From: an uncultured Lachnospiraceae bacterium | Lineage (GTDB): Bacteria > Bacillota > Clostridia > Lachnospirales > Lachnospiraceae | Direction: 5' to 3' | Length of the DNA stretch: 44,314 nt | Assembly: GCA_946631935.1 (NCBI GenBank) | Contig: CAMPAP010000098.1 | Coordinates: forward strand, 1-44,314 | Part shown: piece by piece, positions 1 through 8,147 of the stretch | Layout of the letters: each line of letters opens with the position of its first letter | Position numbering within the stretch: the stretch's first letter is position 1 | Program-made: the position numbers and the translations under genes | The notes under the pieces: model-generated | What the model saw: only the letters and a program-made list of their open reading frames with translations | Databases searched by the model: none | Told to the model about the DNA's origin: nothing

Positions 1-500
1 CTTGTCCAGCATTCCGGGCAGGCACAGATAACGCATCCGGGAGAAAGATCCAGCACATCCTCTCCTCCTTCGTATGAAGAAATGCATCTGACAAATCTGT
101 TTTTTCCAAACACCCTGGCAAGTCTTATGATGCACATTCCCGAGCCTTCAGTGACCCAGACATAAGCAGATGAACCTGCAGCTAATATTCCGGAGCATCC
201 CGAACCGAAAAAGCTTCCGGGACCTATAACAGGGGACTTATCCGCAGGAGAAAGAGAATATCCGAAAGCTGCGGCAGAAAGATAATCCTCCCCGTATTTC
301 ATCACGCCTGAAGCAAACTCATTTTGAAAAAAAGAGGCAAGTGCCCCTTTATCACGTCCGCTGACCTGAAGCCTGCCATCTCCGCCATTTACGGAAGCCA
401 TATCCCCGCAAACGGCAAGTGCAATGCTTATATCTTTAACCTTAGCTTTTTCAAGGACTACATGTCCCAAGGTCTTAGTATATCCTGTAATATACTCCAA
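1..500 (-). CDS. Unrecognised protein, 3' end outside window
   Basis: An open frame runs from a TTG at 498-500 to the window edge without a stop (166 complete codons seen). The TTG has a GGAGG seven bases upstream. No ATG or GTG lies between it and the preceding in-frame TGA, so I chose it. The protein starts MEYITGYTK and contains a glycine-rich GDMASVNGGDGRLQVSGRD stretch near residues 35-55, followed by alternating hydrophobic segments such as SAYVWVTEGSGMCIIRLAR. The alternation and a late LSPGCVICACPE segment faintly recall the PP2C phosphatase core, but the metal-binding Asp motifs are not evident, so no function is assigned. It lies 48 bases downstream of dxr on the same strand and is probably cotranscribed. 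Codon use resembles the neighbours. Confidence 0.6.
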   Translation of the reverse strand, partial: MEYITGYTKTLGHVVLEKAKVKDISIALAVCGDMASVNGGDGRLQVSGRDKGALASFFQNEFASGVMKYGEDYLSAAAFGYSLSPADKSPVIGPGSFFGSGCSGILAAGSSAYVWVTEGSGMCIIRLARVFGKNRFVRCISSYEGGEDVLDLSPGCVICACPECWT

Positions 501-548
501 ACAATACCCTCCGCATAATAAGTATCATCTCCGGTTCATAAGAAAGGA

Positions 549-1694
549 TCATCCCTTGCAGGCATTTGCCCTTGCTTCTTTTTCAACGGCAAGGATCTCG
601 TCAACTGAAGGATCGGAGATGACATTATGTCTGTTCATGGCATTTTCTATCTCACTGTATATATCCGTGAATCCTATCTTATGATCGAGGAATGCCGCAA
701 CAGCCTCTTCATTTGCCGCATTGAACACTGTGGGCATACTCCCTCCGGTCTTTGCGGCTCTGATGGCAAGGGAGAGTCCTCTGAAAGTGTCCATATCGGG
801 CTTTTCAAAGGTAAGGGTTCCTGTTTTGAAAAGATCCAGCTTTTCAGCTTCAAGGGGAAGTCTGTCAGGATAAAAAAGCGCATAGTTGATGGGAAGCTTC
901 ATATCGGGGGTTCCCATCTGTCCTATTACAGCTCCGTCAACAAATTCCACAGCGGAATGAAGAACACTCTGGGGATGGATGGTAACGCATATATCATCCG
1001 TGCCGACACCGAAAAGATGTGAAGCCTCCATGACTTCAAGACCCTTGTTAACAAGAGTTGCAGAATCGATAGTGATCTTGTTTCCCATATTCCAGTTAGG
1101 ATGCTTTAACGCATCCTCGGGAGTTTTATTTTTTAATTCGTCGGTTTTAAGTCCTCTGAAAGGCCCGCCTGAGCATGTAAGGATTATCCTTTTTATCCTG
1201 CCTGAAGGAGAACCCTGAAGAGACTGGAATATGGCAGAATGCTCACTGTCAACAGGAAGGATCCTGATCTTCTTCTTTTCGGCAAGAGGCATTATGATAT
1301 GACCCGCGCAGACCAAAGTCTCTTTATTTGCAAGTGCTATATCCTTGCCGGATTCAATAGCAGCAACAGTGGGCCTTATGCCTATCATTCCGACAATTGC
1401 GGTAACAAGCATGTCACTTCCGGGATCGGAAGCCATTTCTATCATGCCGTCCATTCCTGATAAAACCCTGATCCCGGATAGATCTGAGATCCTTGTGCGA
1501 AGGTCCGAAGCCGCTTCTTCAGATCCCATAACGGCTAAAGAAGGCTTAAATTCCCTTACCTGCTTTTCCATCAATTTGACATTTGTTCCTGCCGAAAGCG
1601 CATGAACACTTAATTTATCAGGGTTTTGTCTTACAACTTCAAGAGTCTGTGTACCTATTGAACCTGTTGAACCTAAAATGGAAATTTTCTTCAT
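549..1694 (-). CDS. dxr: 1-deoxy-D-xylulose 5-phosphate reductoisomerase
   Basis: Converts 1-deoxy-D-xylulose 5-phosphate to 2-C-methyl-D-erythritol 4-phosphate with NADPH, the first committed step of the MEP isoprenoid pathway in the cytoplasm. The 381-residue product has the usual length. It shows the GSTGSIG dinucleotide-binding loop at residues 8-14, ANKETLV at about 122-128, the substrate and metal segment DSEHSAIFQ at about 149-157, and HPNWNMG followed by NKGLEVMEA. The ATG has a GGAG eight bases upstream. It follows rseP here, although the common Firmicute order is cdsA-dxr-rseP, and a 134-bp inverted-repeat element separates the two genes. It shares pathway logic with uppS, which uses isoprenoid precursors and lies upstream in the same run. 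Confidence 0.97.
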   Translation of the reverse strand: MKKISILGSTGSIGTQTLEVVRQNPDKLSVHALSAGTNVKLMEKQVREFKPSLAVMGSEEAASDLRTRISDLSGIRVLSGMDGMIEMASDPGSDMLVTAIVGMIGIRPTVAAIESGKDIALANKETLVCAGHIIMPLAEKKKIRILPVDSEHSAIFQSLQGSPSGRIKRIILTCSGGPFRGLKTDELKNKTPEDALKHPNWNMGNKITIDSATLVNKGLEVMEASHLFGVGTDDICVTIHPQSVLHSAVEFVDGAVIGQMGTPDMKLPINYALFYPDRLPLEAEKLDLFKTGTLTFEKPDMDTFRGLSLAIRAAKTGGSMPTVFNAANEEAVAAFLDHKIGFTDIYSEIENAMNRHNVISDPSVDEILAVEKEARANACKG

Positions 1695-1720
1695 ACCAAT
1701 TTCTCCAAACAGCGACGGAA

Positions 1721-1854
1721 ATGCTGTGTATTTGTTTTTGAGGACCTCCGCAGCGTCGGTACTTAGCGAATTTGAAGCGAAGCGAAAATGAGCTTAGTAT
1801 CCGCTACGCGAGGACACGGGCGAAAGCGTATCCTCAAAAATAAATACACAGCAT
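1721..1854. repeat. MITE-like element with 24-bp terminal inverted repeats
   Basis: The ends 1721-1744 (ATGCTGTGTATTTGTTTTTG then AGGA) and 1831-1854 are inverted copies with a single G/A mismatch, which still allows a G-U pair in RNA. Inside lies a second, imperfect pair, GGTACTTAGC at 1758-1767 against GCTTAGTATCC at 1792-1802, so the whole 134 bp can fold into one long hairpin. It fills most of the 171-base gap between rseP and dxr and encodes no plausible protein. The structure fits a miniature inverted-repeat element or a REP-like structured repeat. No second copy was seen in the window, and no target-site duplication is obvious. Confidence 0.6.
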
Positions 1855-1865
1855 AAGCCGGCGCG

Positions 1866-2948
1866 TCAGAAGAATATATTGTGTATATCGTTGAAAAATA
1901 CAATGACTACGATCACCAACAGCAGCACCATGCCCGCAAGATGCACATAAGCCTCTTTCTTAGGCTCAACGGGCTTGCCTCGAAGTATCTCCACCACAGC
2001 AAAAAGAAGTCTTCCGCCGTCAAGAGCAGGAACTGGAAGCAGGTTGAACACTCCGAGATTAACGGTAAGGAGCAGCATCAGATTGAGCATGTTAACAAGG
2101 ACAGTCTTCCATCCGTAAGGTGAAGTCTCTTCTATGATGTCACCCACCATATTTACAACTCCCACAGGACCGGAAACATTTTCTCTGGAAAGCTTGCCCG
2201 TAAGCAGTGCTCCGAGGCTTCTCCAGACCATTACGCAGTTGTATCTCATCTCATACCATGTATATCTGAAAAGATCAGCTCCCTTTACATTCTCGTTAAA
2301 GGTCTCATTTGAAATGCCGATAAGATATCTTCCGTACTCTTCACTGTAAAGCGGTGTCAGCACCACGTTACCTGTCTGTCCGTCTCTTTCGTATGTAACA
2401 AGAACCTCCCCTCCTCTGTAGAGAGAAGTAAAAACAGAGATCTCGTCATAAAGATAGATCCTGGATCCGTTCAGTGCCACAATACGGTCTCCGGGCATAA
2501 GTCCCGCAGCCTCCGCAGCGCCGCCCTCCATGATATCCGTGGCAACCGGCTCTCTTATGGCGATCATATTGACCATGATAAAAGCTACGATAAATCCGAG
2601 GATGAAGTTGAACAAAGGACCCGCTGCGATGATGGCAAACTTTATCCAGGGAGAAGCATTTGCAAAAAGTGCTTTATCCTTTGGTTCGTCTGTCTTTTCG
2701 TCATTTTCATCATCACCTAAGACTTCATCCATACCGTCATAAACACATGCTCCCCCAAGAGGAAGAAGACATATCTTAAATGTGGTATCACCCTTTTTTT
2801 TCTTGAAGATAGCAGGTCCGAAGCCCACCAGAAATTCCTTCACCCTTACACCGCCTGCTTTTGCGACGATGAAGTGTCCGAATTCGTGGGAAACCACCAC
2901 TACGGAGAAAATGATAAGAAACCATATGAGAGAAAAGATCATATTCAT
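1866..2948 (-). CDS. rseP: Site-2 membrane metalloprotease RseP
   Basis: An intramembrane zinc protease that cleaves anti-sigma factors and remnant signal peptides within the membrane. The chosen ATG (2946-2948) gives 360 residues, with the zinc motif HEFGH at 21-25 inside the first membrane helix. A PDZ domain lies roughly at 170-240 (AAGLMPGDRIVALNGS), and the second metal ligand is in the LDGG motif at about 309-312, followed by C-terminal membrane helices. GAGG six bases upstream supports this start. A longer frame begins at 3032 but would overlap cdsA by 55 bases and add an atypical N-terminus. An acidic insert (DEVLGDDENDEKTDEPKD) between the first helix and PDZ is a common family feature. 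The gene lies 29 bases after cdsA in the same run. Confidence 0.95.
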   Translation of the reverse strand: MNMIFSLIWFLIIFSVVVVSHEFGHFIVAKAGGVRVKEFLVGFGPAIFKKKKGDTTFKICLLPLGGACVYDGMDEVLGDDENDEKTDEPKDKALFANASPWIKFAIIAAGPLFNFILGFIVAFIMVNMIAIREPVATDIMEGGAAEAAGLMPGDRIVALNGSRIYLYDEISVFTSLYRGGEVLVTYERDGQTGNVVLTPLYSEEYGRYLIGISNETFNENVKGADLFRYTWYEMRYNCVMVWRSLGALLTGKLSRENVSGPVGVVNMVGDIIEETSPYGWKTVLVNMLNLMLLLTVNLGVFNLLPVPALDGGRLLFAVVEILRGKPVEPKKEAYVHLAGMVLLLVIVVIVFFNDIHNIFF

Positions 2949-2977
2949 GATAAGCCTCAGTAAACCCGAAAACAGGT

Positions 2978-3808
2978 TTAAAACTTTCCAAATACAAGCA
3001 GATAAGTAAGAATATAAGCTGCGGGACCGCACAGGATCATGGAATCAAACCTGTCCATTATTCCCCCGTGTCCCGGGATCAGATTTCCGAAATCCTTAAC
3101 ATTATTGTTCCTCTTGATACCGGAAGCCGCAAGATCTCCGACCATGCCCATAAGAGCACCCACGCCGCAGATAATAGCGGTCCTGATCTCTATATTATCA
3201 GCGGGAATAAACCTCTTAACAAAAAGCAGTCCAAACAAAAATCCGAGTATGCCGCTTCCGATGATACCGCCGATGCATCCTTCCGTGGACTTTTTGGGAG
3301 ACAGTTCAGGGAAGGGATGGTGCTTTCCAAGGAGGGAACCGACGCAGTAAGCAAGGGTATCGCAGCCCCATGAAGAGATCAGCACGATCCAGATAAGGAA
3401 CTCAATTCCCTTAAGGTTTCTTATCAAATAGATAAAGCTGAGCATTACCGGACAATAGATAACGGAAAAAACAGTTTTGACGATCCTGTCAGAAGAATAA
3501 AGAGGGAATTTGATGACAAACCAGACAAGTTCCAAAAGCATGAAACCGCCTATGACAAGGACAAGATATGTTTTGTCTTCCGTGAGTGTCAGTGCCAGAT
3601 AATATAAAAAGATGGAAATATAGGCAATGATATCAGGTCCGTTTAAGCTGCGCCTTTCGGTCTCGGAGCACAGCGCCTTTACAAGTTCCGCATAACCGAC
3701 CATGGATATCAGGGTCAGAAGTATCGCAAGAGGGTATCCTCCGAAAGCGAATGACCCGCCGATAACGGCGATCAGAATGATTCCGCTGATAAGTCTTTTA
3801 ACGAACAT
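2978..3808 (-). CDS. cdsA: Phosphatidate cytidylyltransferase
   Basis: Makes CDP-diacylglycerol from phosphatidic acid and CTP at the cytoplasmic membrane, feeding phospholipid synthesis; pgsA, which uses the product, lies elsewhere in this window. The 276-residue protein has about eight hydrophobic helices. The family signature near the C-terminus is intact: SGIKRNNNVKDFGNLIPGHG followed by GIMDRFDS, including the K-D and D-R-x-D residues. The ATG has GGAG six bases upstream. It follows uppS by 15 bases in the conserved frr-uppS-cdsA block. Confidence 0.97.
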   Translation of the reverse strand: MFVKRLISGIILIAVIGGSFAFGGYPLAILLTLISMVGYAELVKALCSETERRSLNGPDIIAYISIFLYYLALTLTEDKTYLVLVIGGFMLLELVWFVIKFPLYSSDRIVKTVFSVIYCPVMLSFIYLIRNLKGIEFLIWIVLISSWGCDTLAYCVGSLLGKHHPFPELSPKKSTEGCIGGIIGSGILGFLFGLLFVKRFIPADNIEIRTAIICGVGALMGMVGDLAASGIKRNNNVKDFGNLIPGHGGIMDRFDSMILCGPAAYILTYLLVFGKF

Positions 3809-3823
3809 CAGGTTCTCCAGTAT

Positions 3824-4528
3824 CTACGCCTCACCCTCGGCAAGACCTCCGAACCGTCTTGTTCTGGATGAATAGCTTTCTATGGCTTTGTCCAGCTCGG
3901 CTTCGTTAAAATCCGGCCACGCGCAATCCGCAAAATAGAACTCACTGTAAGCAAGCTGCCATAAGAGAAAATTAGAAATCCTTTTTTCTCCGCATGTTCT
4001 GATAAGCAGATCCGGATCCGGAACACCGGATGTATCAAGTGCTTCGTTTAACTCACCGTCCGTAAGACATGTAAGATCCGCCCCGTCTTTTGCAAGCTTT
4101 CTGACGGCTCTTACGATCTCATCTCTTCCACCGTAATTAAGCGCTATCTGAAAAAAAAGACCGGTATTATCCCTGGTCGCCTTTTCAAGTTCTTCGATGG
4201 AATCAAAAAGATCCTTGTCAAGTCCTGCCTTGTCGCCTATGACACGGACTCTCATATTATTCTTCATTGCTCTCTTAACGGAATTCTTCATATAATCCCT
4301 TAAGAGATTCATAAGTGCCGTAACCTCATCGGCCGGCCTGTTCCAGTTCTCGGTAGAAAAGGCATATACCGTAAAATACTTTATGCCTTTGTTGTAGACG
4401 ATCTCACACATATCCTCGAGAACCCGGGCGCCTTTAACATGACCGGCATTTCTGGGAAGCCCCTTTGCCTTGGCCCATCTCCCGTTTCCGTCAAGAATTA
4501 CTGCAAGATGTGTGGGAACTGCATTCAT
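3824..4528 (-). CDS. uppS: Undecaprenyl diphosphate synthase
   Basis: A cis-prenyltransferase that extends farnesyl diphosphate to the C55 carrier lipid used for peptidoglycan and other wall polymers. The 234-residue protein begins with the diagnostic LDGNGRWA motif at about residues 12-19 and carries NYGGRDEI and the C-terminal DLLIRTCGEKRISNFLLWQ segment with the conserved arginines that bind pyrophosphate. Its ATG overlaps the frr stop by one base (TAATG), a sign of translational coupling. It lies in the canonical pyrH-frr-uppS-cdsA order. Confidence 0.97.
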   Translation of the reverse strand: MNAVPTHLAVILDGNGRWAKAKGLPRNAGHVKGARVLEDMCEIVYNKGIKYFTVYAFSTENWNRPADEVTALMNLLRDYMKNSVKRAMKNNMRVRVIGDKAGLDKDLFDSIEELEKATRDNTGLFFQIALNYGGRDEIVRAVRKLAKDGADLTCLTDGELNEALDTSGVPDPDLLIRTCGEKRISNFLLWQLAYSEFYFADCAWPDFNEAELDKAIESYSSRTRRFGGLAEGEA

Positions 4529-5079
4529 TATACGGTCATAAGCTCCTTGGTCTTCTCATCAAGAGCCTTATCGATCCTGGCACTGTAGTCATCGGTAAGC
4601 TTCTGAAGTGCATCTGTAAGATCAGCAGCCTCATCCTCTGAAATCTCGCCTTTTCCGAGTTTTTTAAACTCTTCATTACCGTCCCTGCGGATATTTCTGA
4701 GAGCCACCTTGGCATCCTCGGCTTTTTTCTTGATATCCTTAACAAGATCCTTACGTCTTTCCTCAGTAAGTTCAGGGAACTGAAGCCTGATGACGGTTCC
4801 GTCATTCTGGGGATTGATACCGATATCGGATGTAAGAATAGCCTTCTCGATATCCTTGAGCATTGACTTGTCCCAGGGTGCGATCTGGATAATACGTGCC
4901 TCGGGAACTGACACATTGCCTACCTGCTGGATAGGAGTGGGAGTTCCGTAATAATCAACCTTTATCTTATCAAGTACATGAGGGTTTGCTCTTCCCGCAC
5001 GGACTGAAGCATATTCCTCCGAAAGGAAGGTAAGAGCTTTCTGCATTTTCTCGTCATATACCTGTAATCTGGCATCCAT
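4528..5079 (-). CDS. frr: Ribosome recycling factor
   Basis: Splits post-termination ribosomes together with EF-G. The 183-residue protein has the usual length and contains RAGRANP at about residues 27-33 and the helical TEERRKDLVKDIKKKAEDAK segment typical of the three-helix bundle domain. GGAGG sits seven bases upstream of its ATG. It lies 16 bases after pyrH and is coupled to uppS through a TAATG overlap. This is ordinary housekeeping content. Confidence 0.97.
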   Translation of the reverse strand: MDARLQVYDEKMQKALTFLSEEYASVRAGRANPHVLDKIKVDYYGTPTPIQQVGNVSVPEARIIQIAPWDKSMLKDIEKAILTSDIGINPQNDGTVIRLQFPELTEERRKDLVKDIKKKAEDAKVALRNIRRDGNEEFKKLGKGEISEDEAADLTDALQKLTDDYSARIDKALDEKTKELMTV

Positions 5080-5095
5080 AGTGCACCTCCGAAAA

Positions 5096-5788
5096 TTATA
5101 CCGTTACTCTGGTTCCGTTAAAGGTTCCGTAAAGTGTATTTACAATACTGTTCTCCTCATTAAGCGAGAAGACATCCATGGGCATCTTATTATCCCTTGC
5201 AAGGATCGAAGCGGTCATGTCAACAACCTGGAGATTATTTGCTATGACTTCATCTATGCTGAGTGAATCATAACGCTTTGCATCGGGATTCTGTTTGGGA
5301 TCGCTGTCATATACACCGTCAATTGACTTTGCAAGAAGGATCCTGTCCGCATCAACTTCAACCGCCCTGAGCACAACACCGGTATCCGTTGAAAAATAAG
5401 GATGTCCGGTACCTCCGGCAAAAAATACAACGTGGCCTTCTTCAAAAGCCCTGACTGCCCTGTCCTTTGAAAACAGTTCAGTAAATGCTCCGATGGAAAA
5501 AGGAGTCAGTATATCTGTCTTAAGTCCTACGGATCTGCAGATCTCAGAGACATAGATGGCATTCATCACCGTGGCCATCATTCCGATCTGATCCGCCTTT
5601 GTACGGTCGATGTTTTCGGAACTTCTGCCTCTCCAGAAATTGCCGCCTCCTATGACAACACCTACCTGTGTTCCCTTGGAAACTATCCCGGCAATCTGCT
5701 TTGCAACCATTTTTACAGTAGGCTCGTCAAATCCCTTTCCCGAAGGTCCGGCAAGAGCTTCACCGCTGAGTTTTAAAAGTATCCGCAT
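5096..5788 (-). CDS. pyrH: UMP kinase
   Basis: Phosphorylates UMP to UDP, an amino-acid-kinase-fold enzyme of pyrimidine nucleotide synthesis. The 230-residue protein opens with ILLKLSGEALAG, has the glycine-rich VVIGGGNFWRGR loop at about residues 43-54, and DRILLAKSIDGVYDSDPK near 155-172. GGAG lies nine bases upstream of the ATG. In many Firmicutes pyrH follows rpsB-tsf; here the upstream neighbour is a bactofilin gene 36 bases away. Confidence 0.96.
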   Translation of the reverse strand: MRILLKLSGEALAGPSGKGFDEPTVKMVAKQIAGIVSKGTQVGVVIGGGNFWRGRSSENIDRTKADQIGMMATVMNAIYVSEICRSVGLKTDILTPFSIGAFTELFSKDRAVRAFEEGHVVFFAGGTGHPYFSTDTGVVLRAVEVDADRILLAKSIDGVYDSDPKQNPDAKRYDSLSIDEVIANNLQVVDMTASILARDNKMPMDVFSLNEENSIVNTLYGTFNGTRVTV

Positions 5789-5824
5789 AAGACTTCTCTC
5801 CTAAAGGCAGCGCATTCAAACCTT

Positions 5825-7063
5825 TTATGCTTCTTCCTTCTTCTTTGCAGCCTTCTTCTCAGGCTTGGTCTCAGGCTTGTAATCATCAAAGAAAGCAGTA
5901 GGGCTGACCTCTGCATAAGCCTGTGAGCAAACACCCTCGAGAGCCGCACCATTGTTGATCTGAACTGACTTGGAACGGATATTACCCATTACAATAGCGG
6001 TGGAATCAAGGATGACGGGGCCGTGTACATCGATATCACCCTTAACAGCACCTGCTATGGCAGCGCTGAAAGCTGAAATATTTCCGACGATAACAGTTCC
6101 TGCACCGATCTTAACAGAGCTCTCACTGGTGACATTACCGGTGATCTTGGCGTTCTCAGCAAAGACCTCCTTTGCTTCCGAATTACCGATGATATGTCCG
6201 GTAACATTAAGCTTACCCTTAATGGTAACGTCTCCGTTTACCTTACCTACAACATCAAGGGATCCTTCTGATTCAACATCACCGTTTACGATCATTCCTC
6301 CGGTGATTACTGATGTTTCGTCTGAATAACTTCCTGCTTCCATTTTCTCTGCTCCTTTATAATCATTTTTTTCAAGATCTTCTTTTAACTCTTCATAAAC
6401 CGTCTCATCTGAAACGGGCTCTTCTACTGCAGGCTCTGCCTCGGATAAATCCTTTGCGGCAGTTTCCGCATCTTCGTCAAGCTTTGCAAATACTTCATCA
6501 ACAGCTGAAGAATAATCAACATCTGAAGCTTCAGGCTCTCCTACTGAAGGCTCTGATGCCGGCTCTTCTACTGCAGGTTCCGATGCAGGCTCATTATCTT
6601 CTGCCGCATATTCAGGCCCAGCATCCGCTGCAGCCTCTTCAGTTACTGATGAAAGCGCCTCTGCATGAAGTGCATCTTCATCTGCTGCAGGTGCTTCCTC
6701 TTCGCTGTTAAGCAGATCGGAAAGCTCCATCTGCTGTGATCCTTCGGAAGATGCATCCGCCTCACTTTGATCCTCAGCCATAAGACCGTTAAGAATGTCA
6801 TTAAGATCGTCGCTTACATCCGAAGCCGTTTCTTCAGGTATCTCAACATCTGACCCAAGATCCGATACAAGATCCTTCAAAAGTGCCGAAACATCATCAT
6901 CCGATGATGAGGACATGGAATCCATCGCCTTCTCGGCTTCATCCATTCCGACTACCTCTGCTTCAGACAGGATCTGATCAACTTCAGCGGCCTTCTCTTC
7001 TTTTTTCTTTTCTTCGCCGGCCACCTGTGAAAGGTCCTGCTTTAATTCACCAAAAAAACCCAT
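5825..7063 (-). CDS. Bactofilin with a long acidic N-terminal region
   Basis: A polymer-forming cytoskeletal protein. The C-terminal part (residues about 255-380 of 412) is a regular series of short beta-helix turns, for example VNGDVTIKGKLNVTG and GDIDVHGPVILDSTAIVMGN, typical of bactofilins. Before it comes about 250 residues of acidic, Ser/Ala/Glu/Pro-rich sequence with repeated EPAVEEPASEP-like units, probably disordered, and after it a lysine-rich tail. The ATG at 7061-7063 has GGAGG five bases upstream; a frame extension to 7096 lacks such support. The start MGFFGELKQDL may be a short amphipathic membrane-targeting helix (inference). It lies next to a polysaccharide deacetylase gene, fitting a role in envelope shape or enzyme placement. 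Confidence 0.88.
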   Translation of the reverse strand: MGFFGELKQDLSQVAGEEKKKEEKAAEVDQILSEAEVVGMDEAEKAMDSMSSSSDDDVSALLKDLVSDLGSDVEIPEETASDVSDDLNDILNGLMAEDQSEADASSEGSQQMELSDLLNSEEEAPAADEDALHAEALSSVTEEAAADAGPEYAAEDNEPASEPAVEEPASEPSVGEPEASDVDYSSAVDEVFAKLDEDAETAAKDLSEAEPAVEEPVSDETVYEELKEDLEKNDYKGAEKMEAGSYSDETSVITGGMIVNGDVESEGSLDVVGKVNGDVTIKGKLNVTGHIIGNSEAKEVFAENAKITGNVTSESSVKIGAGTVIVGNISAFSAAIAGAVKGDIDVHGPVILDSTAIVMGNIRSKSVQINNGAALEGVCSQAYAEVSPTAFFDDYKPETKPEKKAAKKKEEA

Positions 7064-7080
7064 ATATACCTCCGTTATAT

Positions 7081-7106
7081 CCCTGACAGCAGGCATGCCG
7101 TCAGGG
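7081..7106. other. Intergenic hairpin without a T-tract
   Basis: CCCTGAC at 7081-7087 pairs with GTCAGGG at 7100-7106, and the loop contains the palindrome GGCATGCC. It lies between the deacetylase stop and the bactofilin ribosome-binding site. With no following run of T it is unlikely to be a strong terminator and may mark mRNA processing or stability control. Confidence 0.35.
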
Positions 7107-7121
7107 CGGCTATCTTAACTG

Positions 7122-8102
7122 TCAGTAAATAATATGCTGAATCGGAACAGTGTCCGAAGTTATAGGCAGTATCTCCACATTGTCCATGGACTGCAGCTGT
7201 TCAATGATCCTCGGAAGTGCCTTGACTGTGGAATATTTCGTCGCTGAATCGTGCATAAGGATCACTGTTGATTCTCTGCTCTGTATTCCGTTAAGCGCAT
7301 TCCTTACGATCTGATCGGATGAAAGGGGTATCTTGCCCGCATCTCCCGAAGAAACATTCCAGTCATAATAGACAATGCCCTGGGATGTCAGATAATCTGC
7401 AAGTTCGCGCATGTCAGTTGCACTTACATCGTTGGAGCTTCCGCCCGGGAAACGATAGAACGCGGGTTTTACTCCGGTCACATCCTCCAGCAGATCGCTG
7501 AGTCTCGCGGTATCTGCAATAAACGCATCCTTTGAAGCATATACTTCACTGTAAACGTGATTGAAGGAATGCATTCCCAGGGTATGACCCTCGCTTACTA
7601 TCCTGAGATATCTGGAGTATGATGCGGCATTTTCTTTTCCGATAACGAAAAATGTAGCCTTGACACCGTACTCATCAAGAATATCAAGGATGTCGTCCGT
7701 GTAAATACTTGGACCGTCATCAAAGGTAAGGTATACTCTGTGTATTCCGTCCCACTCGCTGTCCGAGGCGTACATAAGTCCGCCCTGTGGAACCTTTGTA
7801 TCATAAACACCCGCAAGCTCGTTTTCGGAAAAACGGTCATATGAAACAGGGTCATCTCCCATGGAAGGATCAACAGATTCGCTGATATCCTCAAGGTCTG
7901 AAACTTCCCCTGCATTCAGATCGTACCACGAGAGCTGTACGAGCCTGGACTCACGGTATCCGAGCTCATCAAGCGCCTCTCTTCCTTCTATGCTCCTTTG
8001 AAGGCTTGAAACCTTAGATGCCAGTATCACACAGATGATACTGGGAATCAGGATAGCTGCGGGCAACAGCTTCATTAAGATTTTAAAAAGCTTTTTGTTC
8101 AT
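7122..8102 (-). CDS. Membrane-anchored NodB-type polysaccharide deacetylase
   Basis: Probably removes acetyl groups from peptidoglycan or another N-acetylated glycan outside the membrane. The N-terminal helix (about residues 8-30, LMKLLPAAILIPSIICVIL) acts as a signal anchor. The NodB domain follows with TFDDGPSIYTDD (catalytic base and metal Asp), the HSFNH metal histidines and RFPGGSS. An AGGGA five bases before the ATG at 8102 supports this start; the frame opens seven codons earlier at 8123 without a visible ribosome-binding site. It is 24-45 bases downstream of the DAHP synthase gene and 58 bases upstream of the bactofilin start, so the three may be cotranscribed. Confidence 0.92.
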   Translation of the reverse strand: MNKKLFKILMKLLPAAILIPSIICVILASKVSSLQRSIEGREALDELGYRESRLVQLSWYDLNAGEVSDLEDISESVDPSMGDDPVSYDRFSENELAGVYDTKVPQGGLMYASDSEWDGIHRVYLTFDDGPSIYTDDILDILDEYGVKATFFVIGKENAASYSRYLRIVSEGHTLGMHSFNHVYSEVYASKDAFIADTARLSDLLEDVTGVKPAFYRFPGGSSNDVSATDMRELADYLTSQGIVYYDWNVSSGDAGKIPLSSDQIVRNALNGIQSRESTVILMHDSATKYSTVKALPRIIEQLQSMDNVEILPITSDTVPIQHIIY

Positions 8103-8147
8103 GTCATCCCTAACGCGGCTCATGACCGCTTAAGGAAGGCCACAAAC

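Noticed and set aside
1721..1854. Rho-independent terminator between rseP and dxr
   Set aside because: The inverted repeats are 86 bases apart, with an internal dyad, and no T-run follows the end; an inserted repeat fits better.
6313..6711. Plus-strand leucine/glutamine-rich frame opposite the bactofilin
   Set aside because: It is a shadow of the repetitive acidic region on the minus strand; the low-complexity product follows from the codon repetition.
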